Part shown: piece after piece, positions 18,802-27,523 of the stretch
Numbering within the stretch: the stretch's first letter is position 1
Layout of the letters: every line of letters begins with the position of its first letter
Source: Pseudomonas fluorescens
GTDB taxonomy: Bacteria; Pseudomonadota; Gammaproteobacteria; Pseudomonadales; Pseudomonadaceae
Length of the DNA stretch: 64,000 bases
Assembly: GCF_902498185.1 (NCBI RefSeq)
Contig: NZ_CABVIX010000002.1
Location: forward strand, 310,001 to 374,000
Reading direction: 5' to 3'
Program-made: the position numbers and the translations under genes
The notes under the pieces: model-generated
Database searches by the model: none
Told to the model about the DNA's origin: nothing
The model's input: the letters and a program-made list of their open reading frames with translations, nothing else

Positions 18802-19841
18802 CAGGCGAATACCTGCAGGCTGCGCGGCGGCAATGCCACGCGAATCTGAATGCCGTGCAAGCGCGGCAACGCTTCGGGGGCCGTTTCGGCCAGCAGCGCA
18901 TGGCCCGGCAGAGCGTCCAGCTCGAAGCTCACGCGACAGCGGTTTCCAAGAAAAGTCATCTCGTGCAGCCGTGCCGGAAACAGATTGTCCTGTTCGAGCT
19001 CTGGGTTGATCAGAATCGCCTCGGGGCGGCAGAACAGGCGACCGACCGCGCCGTGCGTGGCATCGGCCAGGCGCATGTTCAGCTGGCCGACGCGAGCGAA
19101 GGCGCCATCACGTACGAACGGCAGCCAGTTGCCCTGGCCCACGAACTGCGCGACAAAGGGCGTCGCTGGCGCGTTGTAGACAGTCTGGGGGGTATCGTAT
19201 TGCTCGATCCGGCCGTCGTTCATGACCGCAATGCGGTCGGCCATCAGCATGGCCTCTTCCTGGTTGTGAGTGACCATCAGGGTGGTGATGCCGAGCTGGC
19301 GCTGCAGGCTGCGCAACTCGCCGCACAGGTGTTCGCGCACCTGGGCATCGAGGGCCGACATGGGCTCGTCGAGCAACAGCAGCGAAGGGCTCGGCGCCAG
19401 TGCGCGGGCCAGTGCGACACGCTGCTGTTGTCCTCCTGAGAGCTGCGCGGGGTACTTCTGCCCGCTGCCGGTCAGGCTGACCAGTTCGAGCATTTCATCG
19501 ACGCGTCGACTCACTGCACGTCGAGCTTGGCTGCCCAGTCCGTAGGCGATGTTCTGGCTGACCGTGAGGTTGGGAAACAGCGCGTAGGACTGGAATAGAA
19601 TGCCGTAGTCCCTTGCTTGCGGCGGCATTGTTGAAACATCTCGCCCGGCGAAGTGCAGGCTTCCCTGCTGCTGGCGCTCCAGGCCCGCGATGCAGCGCAG
19701 CAAAGTAGTCTTGCCACAACCGGAAGGGCCCAGCAGGCAGACCAGCTCACCGGCCTTGACATCCAGCGATACCCCATCCAGCGCCTTGAGGGCGCCGAAG
19801 CCTTTGTGAATGTCGCGCAGTTGCAAGTCGACGGTAGCCAT
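18801..19841 (-). CDS. 2-aminoethylphosphonate ABC transporter, ATP-binding protein
   Basis: 346 residues from ATG 19841. Walker [10 protein letters not shown], signature LSGGQQQRVALARAL, Walker B LLLLDEPMSALD and the switch histidine in MVTHNQEEA are all intact. A C-terminal TOBE-like extension (about 245-346) places it with the Pot/Fbp/Phn subgroup of importers. It energises the fused permease downstream. A gap of 123 bases to the LysR gene leaves room for a promoter, so the operon may start here. Confidence 0.9.
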   Translation of the reverse strand: MATVDLQLRDIHKGFGALKALDGVSLDVKAGELVCLLGPSGCGKTTLLRCIAGLERQQQGSLHFAGRDVSTMPPQARDYGILFQSYALFPNLTVSQNIAYGLGSQARRAVSRRVDEMLELVSLTGSGQKYPAQLSGGQQQRVALARALAPSPSLLLLDEPMSALDAQVREHLCGELRSLQRQLGITTLMVTHNQEEAMLMADRIAVMNDGRIEQYDTPQTVYNAPATPFVAQFVGQGNWLPFVRDGAFARVGQLNMRLADATHGAVGRLFCRPEAILINPELEQDNLFPARLHEMTFLGNRCRVSFELDALPGHALLAETAPEALPRLHGIQIRVALPPRSLQVFA

Positions 19842-19964
19842 GTCGTGAACCTCGTTTGGAATCGAACGAGTGTCATCTTGGGTGCCGCTTGCGAAGGCTT
19901 TATGGCAGTTGGGCAAAAGCCGCCGATAGTGGTATCAGCGTTTTTGCGAAGGCAACGCCGCGGG

Positions 19965-20828
19965 TCAGGCCTCGGTGTATTCGCGGGCGATTGCCAGGAA
20001 GGCAGCTGGCAGGCGTGCCTGTCGGCGGTCTCGCAGGCAGTAGAGGTATTCCGGGATCACGGGTGCGTCATCCAGGGCTATGACCTTCAGGGCCTGGTTG
20101 TCCGGCACCTCGTGGCGGGCTATCACACTGATGCCTATATTGCGCAGCACTGCTTCGCGAATCGACTCGCGGCTGCCGATTTCCAGCAATGGGCCTGGCG
20201 CGACGCTGGATTCTCGCAGCATCTGCTCGGTCAGCAAGCGTGTGGTCGAGCCCACTTCGCGCATCAGCAGGCAGTGGCCCGCGAGAGCCGAGGCCGGCAG
20301 TCGATCGTGATTGGCCAGCGGGTGGCTGCGATGCACGGCCAGGACCAGTGGATCTTCGCCTAGCAGCAAGCGGGTAAAGCGGGCGTCCTCCTCGAACTGC
20401 GAAGAAGCGGCCAGATCGACTCGATATTCCTCCAGCGCCTCGATGACCTGCTGGGAATTGCCGACTTCCAGCGTCACCTGAATCTGCGGCATGCGCTCGC
20501 GAAAGCGCCTGACGAGGTCAAGGACATAGTAGGGAGCGGTTGCGGCGATGCGCAGGCTTCCCTGCGACTGGCCACAGTTGCGCAGGAAGAATTCGATATC
20601 GGCTTCCTGCAGCAGCAGCTTCTGCACCATTGGCAGCAGGCGCGTGCCATCTTCGCTCAGGGTCAGCCGCCGTCCACCCCGGTAGAACAGCTCGACGCCG
20701 TACTGGGCCTCCAGATTGCGAATCTGGGTCGTGACGGTGGGCTGGCTGAGGCCGAGCTTCTTCGCGGCATGGGTGATGCTGCCCAGGCGTGCGACCATGT
20801 GGAAGGACTTGAGCTCGGCAGAAAGCAT
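19965..20828 (-). CDS. LysR-type regulator of the aminophosphonate cluster
   Basis: 287 residues from ATG 20828. The N-terminal winged HTH (about 3-62) contains SITHAAKKLGLSQPTVTTQI, and an effector-binding domain follows (about 85-285). LysR genes in this position usually activate the adjacent phosphonate genes, and it is encoded on the same strand upstream of the transporter. A TTG at 20858 gives ten extra residues, but the ATG fits the family better. The inducer is not known from sequence. Confidence 0.9.
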   Translation of the reverse strand: MLSAELKSFHMVARLGSITHAAKKLGLSQPTVTTQIRNLEAQYGVELFYRGGRRLTLSEDGTRLLPMVQKLLLQEADIEFFLRNCGQSQGSLRIAATAPYYVLDLVRRFRERMPQIQVTLEVGNSQQVIEALEEYRVDLAASSQFEEDARFTRLLLGEDPLVLAVHRSHPLANHDRLPASALAGHCLLMREVGSTTRLLTEQMLRESSVAPGPLLEIGSRESIREAVLRNIGISVIARHEVPDNQALKVIALDDAPVIPEYLYCLRDRRQARLPAAFLAIAREYTEA

Positions 20829-20903
20829 TTCCGTAGTGGCGCCTCGGTCGCAGGCCAATCCGGGCCGCCTGGTTATCGTTCTGGGATGTTACGTCGCGCA
20901 CAC

Positions 20904-20934
20904 AAAAAAGCCCAGGCAGATGCCTGGGCTTTTT
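20904..20934 (-). terminator. Rho-independent terminator after tRNA-Arg
   Basis: A perfect 10-bp stem (AGCCCAGGCA / TGCCTGGGCT) with a 2-base loop, flanked by A and T runs on both sides. On the minus strand it ends with TTTTTTGTG directly after the tRNA, so it terminates tRNA transcription before the LysR gene. The flanking runs could let it work in both directions. Confidence 0.88.
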
Positions 20935-20942
20935 CATCGATA

Positions 20943-21019
20943 TGGCGCACTCGGCGGGATTCGAACCCACGACCCCTGCCTTCGGAGGGCAGTACTCTAT
21001 CCAGCTGAGCTACGAGTGC
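20943..21019 (-). tRNA. tRNA-Arg, anticodon CCG
   Basis: A 77-base cloverleaf reads on the minus strand. The 5' end GCACTCG pairs with CGAGTGC at the 3' end; the D arm holds AGCTCAGCTGGATAGAG; the anticodon stem CTGCC/GGCAG encloses the loop CTCCGAA, giving anticodon CCG (codon CGG). The T arm contains GGTTCGAATCC. The CCA end is encoded. A strong terminator follows. Confidence 0.97.
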
Positions 21020-21170
21020 AACGGGGCGCAATGATACCCATCTCCGCGGGTGTCGTCCATCGCCTTGAACTGTAGGTGTTTTTGCTACGGGGGGCGGCGC
21101 CTATCTACCACCCCCGGCTCGGCCTGCTCCCGCCCAATGAAGGTCCGTTTTCAGTCAAAGGATCTTCACG

Positions 21171-23759
21171 ATGGCAATCGACCTTGAACATCTCGAACGC
21201 AGTCTCGGCTCGCTGGGCGAGGCGCGCGCCGTGCTCGACAGGGCCCGTCTGTACCTGCAGTCCTGGCCCGACGTTTACGCCATCGCGCGCAGGACCGCTG
21301 CAGGCTACCTGCTGGAACACACTGGCCTGCCGCTGGACCCGGACCAGGTCTGGTGGAACGTGTTCGACACGGCAGTCGGCGCGCCGAGCTTCACGGGGTG
21401 GCGGCACTCCGGACCGCCCCTGACCTCAGTGACCTTTACCGAGCTGCTGATCCAGCGCTTCAGCGGCGGTTTTCAGCAAGCGCCCGATGTCTTGCCGGTC
21501 TACGCCGGCTTCTACGACCAAGGTCCCGGCGCCCGCCAGTACGGCGAGCATAACCAGGTGGAACTGGATGCGCAGAAGGTCATGGACGACTTCTGGGCAT
21601 TGGACTTCGCAGGAGTAGTCCGGCAGCGTACCGAGCGATTCTGGAACCAGCAGGGCAAGGACTTCGTGGCGCTGGCCAAGGTGCGCCTGCTGGCGGATAT
21701 CGACGACGCGCTCGACCGGGGCGAGCTGGCAGCGCTCGACCGCCTGCACCTGCGCCAGTACCTGGGGCTCGATCCCTTGCGGCCTGTTACGCTGGCGGCG
21801 CTTCAGGCAGACATCGTCCCAGGCATATTCAGCGTCAGGCAGTTTGCCCTGGGCGGCCATGCGCACCTGCTTCTGCTGCAAGCGCGCGATAGGCGTCTGG
21901 TGTTGTACACCCCGACCGCACTCCATCCCCTCAAGGGATTTGCCGATCATCAAAGCCTGCTTGCCTGGATTCACGAGCAGTTGGCCTCAGCCACTGCCCT
22001 TGAATGGGTGAAGGCGTTGTACCGGGTCGACCTGCGCACCTCGACCGAGATGCTGCAGAGCGAGCTGGACTACCTGCGCCAGAGGAGCGGCACTGCCGAG
22101 GCCCCGCGTTGGCCGTTCGGGACGGGTACGCTGCTCAGCCAGGACCTTTTCCTGGCGCTCAAGGCATGGGCCAGGGACGACACCTTTGTCCAGCACGCCG
22201 TGCTGGTGACCAACACCGAGCTGCGCCGCGCGCTATGGCGTGGTTATCTGGGCGCCTTCCTGCAAGTGTTTGCAGGCACCGCGCCGTTAGCCTGGCCTGT
22301 CGGCCTTGCCTTGATCGGGGCGGGCGCCGCGCGGGTGGCGCTGGACATCCAAGCGGCGGTCGGCGCGAGATCGGCCGCACAACACAACGGGGCGCTGCTG
22401 TCTGCAATCGCCGATGCCGCAGTGGTGGTGTTCGGCATCATCGACGTGGGGCTGGGCACCAAGGCGTTGTTGTATCGCGCGCCACCCCACGAACGCCTGG
22501 CCGATCCGCAGCTATGGACCCCGGTCGAAAGCCAGGGCGACGAGCTGTCCGATCTGGATGCCAACGAGATTCTTCCGGCGCCCCACAGCGGTCGAGGATA
22601 CCTGCACGGCATCAGCGTGACGGACGATGGTGCGACCTGGATCGAGATGCGCGATCTGACTCTGCGCGTGCGCTATAGCCCGGAAACGCGGCACTGGCTG
22701 GCGGTGGACGACGAAGACCCATTCGCCTTCCTGCCTACGGTGCCGTTACGCGTCGTCGAGGACGGTCGATGGCAGCTCATGGATCTCCCCGCGCCGTCTG
22801 GCGTGGTCACCCCAGGGCTCGACCTGGTGGTCTCGCCCTTCTGGGACCTGTACATGCAGGACAACGAAGTCTTGCGCCAGGAGCTGTCGGCAGCCGTACT
22901 CGAGCGTCAGTGGGCGGTGCTGGAGCAGTCGGGGCTGCCAACCCTCGCCGACGACGCCCAGCCCCTGCTCGACGCTCACGGTTACCGGTATGCCGAAGTC
23001 GATGGGCACCGGTCGTATACCTATCGCCAGGGTAACCGCCTGCACAACGAGCTCGTTCAGCTGTACAGCGATGCGTTGGTGCCGGCGAACGCCTTGTTCC
23101 GCCACGGGGTGGCGCTGGGCCTCAGTGCCGGTGATGGCGACCTGCATGCCTACCTGCGAACGCTGTTCGACTCACTCGAACCATTGCCGCGCAGCACGGC
23201 GATTCGGCTCTGGCGCGGAGGCAGCAATCACCGCCTGACCGGAGGCGTCAGTTACCGCAACGGCGAGCTCGGTGCGGGTGACGTGCTGGTAAGTACCGAT
23301 GTCACGTCGTTCACAGAGAACCCCTATGTGCTGCGTGCGTTCGTTGCACCGCGCAAGGCGGTTGGTCAGGACCGGTTTGCCAACGTATTCGACGAAACTT
23401 CGGTGGTTTACGAGCTGGTGGTCAAGGGCATGAGCAGCGGCATTCCGGTGGCGCCCTTGTCCCTGCACGGCGTTGAAGCCGAGGTGCTGTTCACACCGGG
23501 TCGGTATTTCAGGATCGAAACGGTCAGGCAGGTGCGGGGTGAAACCTACCATTTCGTCAAAGTCAGGCTGCGTGAAGTGGAACGGCCAGAGGGCGAGCCG
23601 GTGTACGACCTGCGCACGGGTGATCTGTTCGACCGCCAAGCCTGGGCAGGGCGAGTGAATGATCAAGCGCTGGTGGAGCGGTTTTTCCCGAGCGACATTC
23701 ATGATGCGATGAACTCGGGACGCACGCCCTCTATGCGGCGCACTACCGGCGGCAGGTAA
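21171..23759 (+). CDS. Toxin-like protein with N-terminal DUF6543-type region and C-terminal ADP-ribosyltransferase-like domain
   Basis: 862 residues, AAAGGAT 8 bases before the ATG. Residues 1-~340 resemble the dermonecrotic-toxin-type (DUF6543) module common in Pseudomonas. Two hydrophobic helices (about 357-395 and 405-433) could insert into a membrane. The C-terminal ~190 residues carry an R-S-E pattern of mono-ADP-ribosyltransferases: R682 in IRLWRGG, an STS-like element S708-T709 / T712-S713 in VSTDVTSFTENP, and E769-x-E771 in GVEAEVLFTPG. There is no signal peptide. No immunity-like gene follows; the 3' end overlaps a convergent ABC gene by 61 bases. The family call and ART motif are from reading the sequence; target and delivery are unknown. 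Confidence 0.72.
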   Translation: MAIDLEHLERSLGSLGEARAVLDRARLYLQSWPDVYAIARRTAAGYLLEHTGLPLDPDQVWWNVFDTAVGAPSFTGWRHSGPPLTSVTFTELLIQRFSGGFQQAPDVLPVYAGFYDQGPGARQYGEHNQVELDAQKVMDDFWALDFAGVVRQRTERFWNQQGKDFVALAKVRLLADIDDALDRGELAALDRLHLRQYLGLDPLRPVTLAALQADIVPGIFSVRQFALGGHAHLLLLQARDRRLVLYTPTALHPLKGFADHQSLLAWIHEQLASATALEWVKALYRVDLRTSTEMLQSELDYLRQRSGTAEAPRWPFGTGTLLSQDLFLALKAWARDDTFVQHAVLVTNTELRRALWRGYLGAFLQVFAGTAPLAWPVGLALIGAGAARVALDIQAAVGARSAAQHNGALLSAIADAAVVVFGIIDVGLGTKALLYRAPPHERLADPQLWTPVESQGDELSDLDANEILPAPHSGRGYLHGISVTDDGATWIEMRDLTLRVRYSPETRHWLAVDDEDPFAFLPTVPLRVVEDGRWQLMDLPAPSGVVTPGLDLVVSPFWDLYMQDNEVLRQELSAAVLERQWAVLEQSGLPTLADDAQPLLDAHGYRYAEVDGHRSYTYRQGNRLHNELVQLYSDALVPANALFRHGVALGLSAGDGDLHAYLRTLFDSLEPLPRSTAIRLWRGGSNHRLTGGVSYRNGELGAGDVLVSTDVTSFTENPYVLRAFVAPRKAVGQDRFANVFDETSVVYELVVKGMSSGIPVAPLSLHGVEAEVLFTPGRYFRIETVRQVRGETYHFVKVRLREVERPEGEPVYDLRTGDLFDRQAWAGRVNDQALVERFFPSDIHDAMNSGRTPSMRRTTGGR

Positions 23760-24562
23760 TGCCCATCCCCCGTCAGCTGATGCAGCAGCTTCTCGCGCAG
23801 CGCATGCAACGCCACCCCTGTGCGCTGGCGCGGATGGGGCAGGTCGATGTCGACCACTGACTTGATCCGCCCGGGGCGCGGCTCCAGCACGACCACGCGG
23901 TCGGCCAGGTAGGTGGCCTCCTCGGCATCGTGGGTGACGAGCAAGATGGTCACGCCCGAGCGTTCGCGGATGTCCAGCAATTCATCCTGCAATTGCTGGC
24001 GGGTCAATGCGTCAAGGGCGCCAAAAGGCTCGTCCAGCAGCAGGATCCGTGGATTGGCCACCAGGCCCCGGGCAATCGCCACCCGCTGGGCCATGCCCCC
24101 GGAAAGCTGATGCGGATACGCTGATTCAAAGCCCGTCAGCCCCACCATCACGACGAATTCATGAACCTTGCGGGCGCGCTCGCCCTGGGTCAGCGCTTCG
24201 TTGACCAGGCCCAGCTCGATGTTCTGGGTCACGGTCAGCCACGGGAACAGCCGAGGTTCCTGGAAGACGATACCGCGCTCGCCACCGATGCCGGCTACCT
24301 CCGCGCCGTCCACCCGGACACTGCCGCTGTAGTCGGTATCCAGGCCGATCAGCAGGCGCAGCAGGGTGGACTTGCCACAGCCGCTGGAGCCGACGATGGC
24401 AATGAACTCGCCTTCGTTGATGGCCAGGCTGAAATCATGGATGGCCTCGAAGGTCTGGCCGTCCACGGTAAACACTTTGCCGATCCGGTCGAAGCTGACC
24501 AGGGGCGGAGTCGGATCGGGCTGGTTGGCCGCTTGCAGGGCCGAGGTATTGAAGGCATTCAT
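23699..24562 (-). CDS. atsC: ABC transporter ATP-binding protein, sulfate-ester/sulfonate type
   Basis: 287 residues from ATG 24562. Walker A GSSGCGKST at 58-66, signature LSGGMAQRVAIARGL, Walker [13 protein letters not shown] and the SsuB/TauB-type Q-loop IVFQEPRLFPWLTV are intact. It overlaps the permease gene by 4 bases (ATGA), so it is co-translated. AtsC in the AtsRBC importer of Pseudomonas has this role: uptake of sulfate esters under sulfur limitation. The last 61 bases overlap the convergent toxin-like gene. The gene name is inferred from the neighbouring atsK. Confidence 0.88.
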   Translation of the reverse strand: MNAFNTSALQAANQPDPTPPLVSFDRIGKVFTVDGQTFEAIHDFSLAINEGEFIAIVGSSGCGKSTLLRLLIGLDTDYSGSVRVDGAEVAGIGGERGIVFQEPRLFPWLTVTQNIELGLVNEALTQGERARKVHEFVVMVGLTGFESAYPHQLSGGMAQRVAIARGLVANPRILLLDEPFGALDALTRQQLQDELLDIRERSGVTILLVTHDAEEATYLADRVVVLEPRPGRIKSVVDIDLPHPRQRTGVALHALREKLLHQLTGDGHYLPPVVRRIEGVRPEFIAS

Positions 24563-26133
24563 GCGTGTCTCCAGCGCGTGGCGCGCGATTCGATGCGTTG
24601 TCCGAGGGTGCCTAGCAGGGCGCCGATCAGGCCGATCAAGACCATCGCGGCCATCACCTGGTCCATGCGAAACAGCTGCTGGGCGCCGATCATCAGGCTG
24701 GCGATGCCGCCGTCCGATGGCATGAAGTATTCGGCGCCGATGGTGCCCAGCCAGGCGTAGATGAGCGACAGGCGCAGGCCGGCGAAAATGGCCGGCGCAG
24801 CCCCGGGCAGCACCAGCAGGCGCAGGCGGTGGGGAAAGCCCAGGCGCAATGCCCGCGCAGCTTCCCCCAGCTGCGGCGAGAGGCTGGCGATGCCGCGCTG
24901 GGTGGCGATGAACAGCGGGAAGAACGCCGCCAGACTGACAAACACCACCTTGGCGCCTTCACCGAGGCCGAACCAGGCCGTGAGCAATGGCACCCAGGCA
25001 AAGATCGCCACCTGGCGCAACGCCGAGAGGCCAGGGCCGAGCATCCGCTCGGCCGTGCCCGACAGTCCTAGCAGCAGGCCCAGGACAAAGCCCGCGCTGC
25101 CGCCGACCAGCAATCCGCTCAGGGTGCGTTGAAGGCTCATGCGCAGGGCCTCGGGCAGCGAACCGTCGGCCAGCCCGGCTGCGAGGCAGCGCACCACTTC
25201 AAGCGGCGAGGTGAGGATATTGCCGTCGATCCAGCCAAGACTGTTGCACGCCTGCCACAGCCCCAGCAGCGCCAACGGCAGCAGCAGCCCTTGCCAGCCT
25301 TGAGCGCGGGTGCGCTGGCGCTGCTCTCCGGTAGCCGGTTGCGGCCAGAACAGCAGGCGCTTTTCCAGGACGCCGAAGCCACGGTCCATAAAGGCACCGA
25401 CCAGGCCGATCAGCAAGATGCACAGAAACACCAGGTCGAGCATGAACAGCTGGCGGCCCCAGACCATCAGGTAGCCAATCCCTTCGCTGGACGCCAGCAG
25501 CTCCACGGCCAGCAGCGAAGTCCAGCCGGCTGCCAGGGCCAGGCGCACACCGGCCAGGAAAGCGGGCAGGGCAGCGGGCAGCAGCAAGCGCAGGAACAGC
25601 AGATGAGGTGGCAGGCGCAGGGTGGCGGCTGCCTCGCGCAATTTCGGCTGCGCATCACGAATGCCCACCAGGGTATGAAGGGTGACCGGCACCACCACGG
25701 CCTTTACCAGCACTACCAGCTTGAGCAATTCGCCGATCCCGAAAAACAGCATGAACAAGGGTATCCAGGCCAAGGTTGGGATTTGCGCCAGCGCTACGAA
25801 CGTTGGGTAGACCAGCGTCTCGGCGCGTCTCGAAGCGCCCAGCCAGGTCCCCAGCAGCAGGCCTGCGGCGATACCTGCCAGCAGCCCGAACACCAGGCGC
25901 TGAAGACTTATCCACATGTGCCCCCAGAGTTCGCCGGAGCCGAATTCGACGGCGCTTTCCCAGACGAGCGACGGCGCCGGAAGAGTCTGTTCGCTCATCC
26001 AGTGCAAGCGGCTCGCGGTAACCCAGAGCACCCCCACGGCCAGCGGCAGCAGCCATGGCAGCAGGCGCTCCGTATGCAGGCGCAAGCGCGGCAGGTCAGG
26101 AAGGGCACGCCCTGGTACCAGGATTCGGCTCAT
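24559..26133 (-). CDS. atsB: ABC transporter permease, tandem fusion of two SsuC/TauC-type subunits
   Basis: 524 residues, twice the usual ~260 for this permease family. Each half has about six helices and its own EAA loop: LREAAATLRLPPHLLFLRLL in the first, LGEAARALRLGFPHRLRLLV in the second. The halves are homologous but not identical and are joined in frame near residue 262 by an Arg/Gln-rich linker (EQRQRTRAQGWQ). One polypeptide can thus form the complete channel that normally needs a homodimer. It is divergent from the binding-protein gene across a 300-base AT-rich region. Confidence 0.88.
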   Translation of the reverse strand: MSRILVPGRALPDLPRLRLHTERLLPWLLPLAVGVLWVTASRLHWMSEQTLPAPSLVWESAVEFGSGELWGHMWISLQRLVFGLLAGIAAGLLLGTWLGASRRAETLVYPTFVALAQIPTLAWIPLFMLFFGIGELLKLVVLVKAVVVPVTLHTLVGIRDAQPKLREAAATLRLPPHLLFLRLLLPAALPAFLAGVRLALAAGWTSLLAVELLASSEGIGYLMVWGRQLFMLDLVFLCILLIGLVGAFMDRGFGVLEKRLLFWPQPATGEQRQRTRAQGWQGLLLPLALLGLWQACNSLGWIDGNILTSPLEVVRCLAAGLADGSLPEALRMSLQRTLSGLLVGGSAGFVLGLLLGLSGTAERMLGPGLSALRQVAIFAWVPLLTAWFGLGEGAKVVFVSLAAFFPLFIATQRGIASLSPQLGEAARALRLGFPHRLRLLVLPGAAPAIFAGLRLSLIYAWLGTIGAEYFMPSDGGIASLMIGAQQLFRMDQVMAAMVLIGLIGALLGTLGQRIESRATRWRHA

Positions 26134-26433
26134 CGGGACTCTCTCGGATTAGGGTTGTTTAGATATTCATTTATGGAATAAAAAATCTCCATTAATGACC
26201 TCAAGAGATAAGAGCATGGGGTGGGACGCTGGGAAAAGGCTTGGACATTGCGTTTTGCTCATATTTTGGATGCGTTTCACGCAACCACCGCCAGAAGCCA
26301 CGCCACTGCTGATTTATTCCAAACTGTTACTAAAAAATTCATTTTTAATCTTTGGTGGAGCCAGGCCGTGGGCCTAGCGTTCAGGCCATAGCGCCGGTCA
26401 TTGCCGGTGGCAGCCTGCCAAGGAGCCTCCCCC
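26134..26433. promoter_or_regulatory. AT-rich divergent promoter region of the sulfate-ester transporter
   Basis: 300 bases without a gene between divergent atsB and the binding protein, much richer in A/T than its surroundings (for example 26155-26195 and 26305-26355). It contains TTATTCC in both orientations: GGAATAA at 26175-26181, 42 bases before the atsB start, and TTATTCC at 26314-26320, 114 bases before the binding-protein start. The layout fits activator-dependent promoters of the sulfur-starvation type (CysB or SftR), which is inference. Confidence 0.55.
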
Positions 26434-27477
26434 ATGAAAACCTTCTTCAATCATTTGCTCAGAGCGTCCCTGACGGTCGGCCTGCTGGGCGCGGTGACTC
26501 TTGCCGCTCACGCAGCACAACCCGAGTCCATCCGCATTGCCGTGCCCGACCTCAGTGCGGGGAGCCAGCACAGCGCCGGTGGGGTAGTGGATGTGTTGCG
26601 CAGCCAGCAACTGCTTGAAAAGGAGTTTGCCAAGGACGGTATCCGCATTGACTGGCACTTTTTCAAGGGAGCGGGGCCGGTAATCAACGAAGCGTTGGCC
26701 AATGGACAGGCGGACTTCGCTTACCTGGGTGACCTTGCCGCCATTGTCGGCAAGGCCAACGGTCTGGACACCCGCGTGTTGGCGGCAGGGGTGCGTGGGG
26801 TCAAGAGCTACCTGGGTGTGGTGCCGGGTTCGGGGATCAAGACCCTCGATGACCTGAGGGGCAAGCGCGTCGCCGTGTTCCGCGGCACCGCCAACCAGTT
26901 GTCGTTCGCCAGCGCCTTGGCCAGCCAGGGCCTGAGCGAGCGAGACCTGAAAGTCATCAACCTCGATTTCAATGCGGCCAATGCCGCCATCGCCGCGCGG
27001 CAGATCGATGCGACCTGGGGCCTGTCGAGCCTGCTGTCGCTGCGTGAGCGCGGGCTGGTCGAGCTGCCGGTCAACTCCCGCGACCTTGAAGGGGCGGGCA
27101 GCACCCAGGCGATGCTGCTGGGCACCGGCGACTTCATCCGCCAGCATCCGGATCTCGTCGGGCGCCTTGTCAAAGTGCAGCAACAGGCCGTGGCCTGGCT
27201 GCGCGACGAAAACAACCGCGAGGCCTATGTCGATCTAGTCTCGGGCCTTGCCAGCTATCCCAAGATGATCTTGGCCAGTGACCTGGCCCAGGAAGACCTG
27301 TCTCGCTACTTCAATCCGCAGCTGGATGCCGAGTTTGTCGGCCTGCTGCAGCAAGGCGTGGACCTGGCCGCCAAGGAACGCCTGATTCGCCGCGGCTTCC
27401 AGGTATCGGAATGGATCGAGCCGCGATTTCTCGATGCCGCATTGCATGGCGAACAGGCCGTGCAAGCTGCCCGCTGA
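26434..27477 (+). CDS. atsR: ABC transporter substrate-binding protein, sulfate-ester/sulfonate type
   Basis: 347 residues from ATG 26434, with AAGGAGCC upstream. A signal peptide (MKTFFNHLLRASLTVGLLGA, cut near AHA-AQP) precedes a SsuA/TauA-like two-lobe fold: IRIAVPDLSAG, DFAYLGDLAAI, DDLRGKRVAVFRGTANQ. It should bind organic sulfate esters in the periplasm for the divergent AtsBC pair. atsK follows after 46 bases on the same strand, so uptake and cleavage are co-expressed. The substrate is inferred from that linkage. Confidence 0.88.
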   Translation: MKTFFNHLLRASLTVGLLGAVTLAAHAAQPESIRIAVPDLSAGSQHSAGGVVDVLRSQQLLEKEFAKDGIRIDWHFFKGAGPVINEALANGQADFAYLGDLAAIVGKANGLDTRVLAAGVRGVKSYLGVVPGSGIKTLDDLRGKRVAVFRGTANQLSFASALASQGLSERDLKVINLDFNAANAAIAARQIDATWGLSSLLSLRERGLVELPVNSRDLEGAGSTQAMLLGTGDFIRQHPDLVGRLVKVQQQAVAWLRDENNREAYVDLVSGLASYPKMILASDLAQEDLSRYFNPQLDAEFVGLLQQGVDLAAKERLIRRGFQVSEWIEPRFLDAALHGEQAVQAAR

Positions 27478-27523
27478 GCCCCTGACCGCTTCTGTACCCA
27501 ACCCCTGACTGTGAGGACACACC

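Noticed and set aside
20943..23759. Genomic island inserted at tRNA-Arg carrying the toxin-like gene
   Set aside because: The toxin-like gene lies on the 5' side of the tRNA, whereas integrases use the 3' end; no integrase, no att duplication of the tRNA 3' end was seen.
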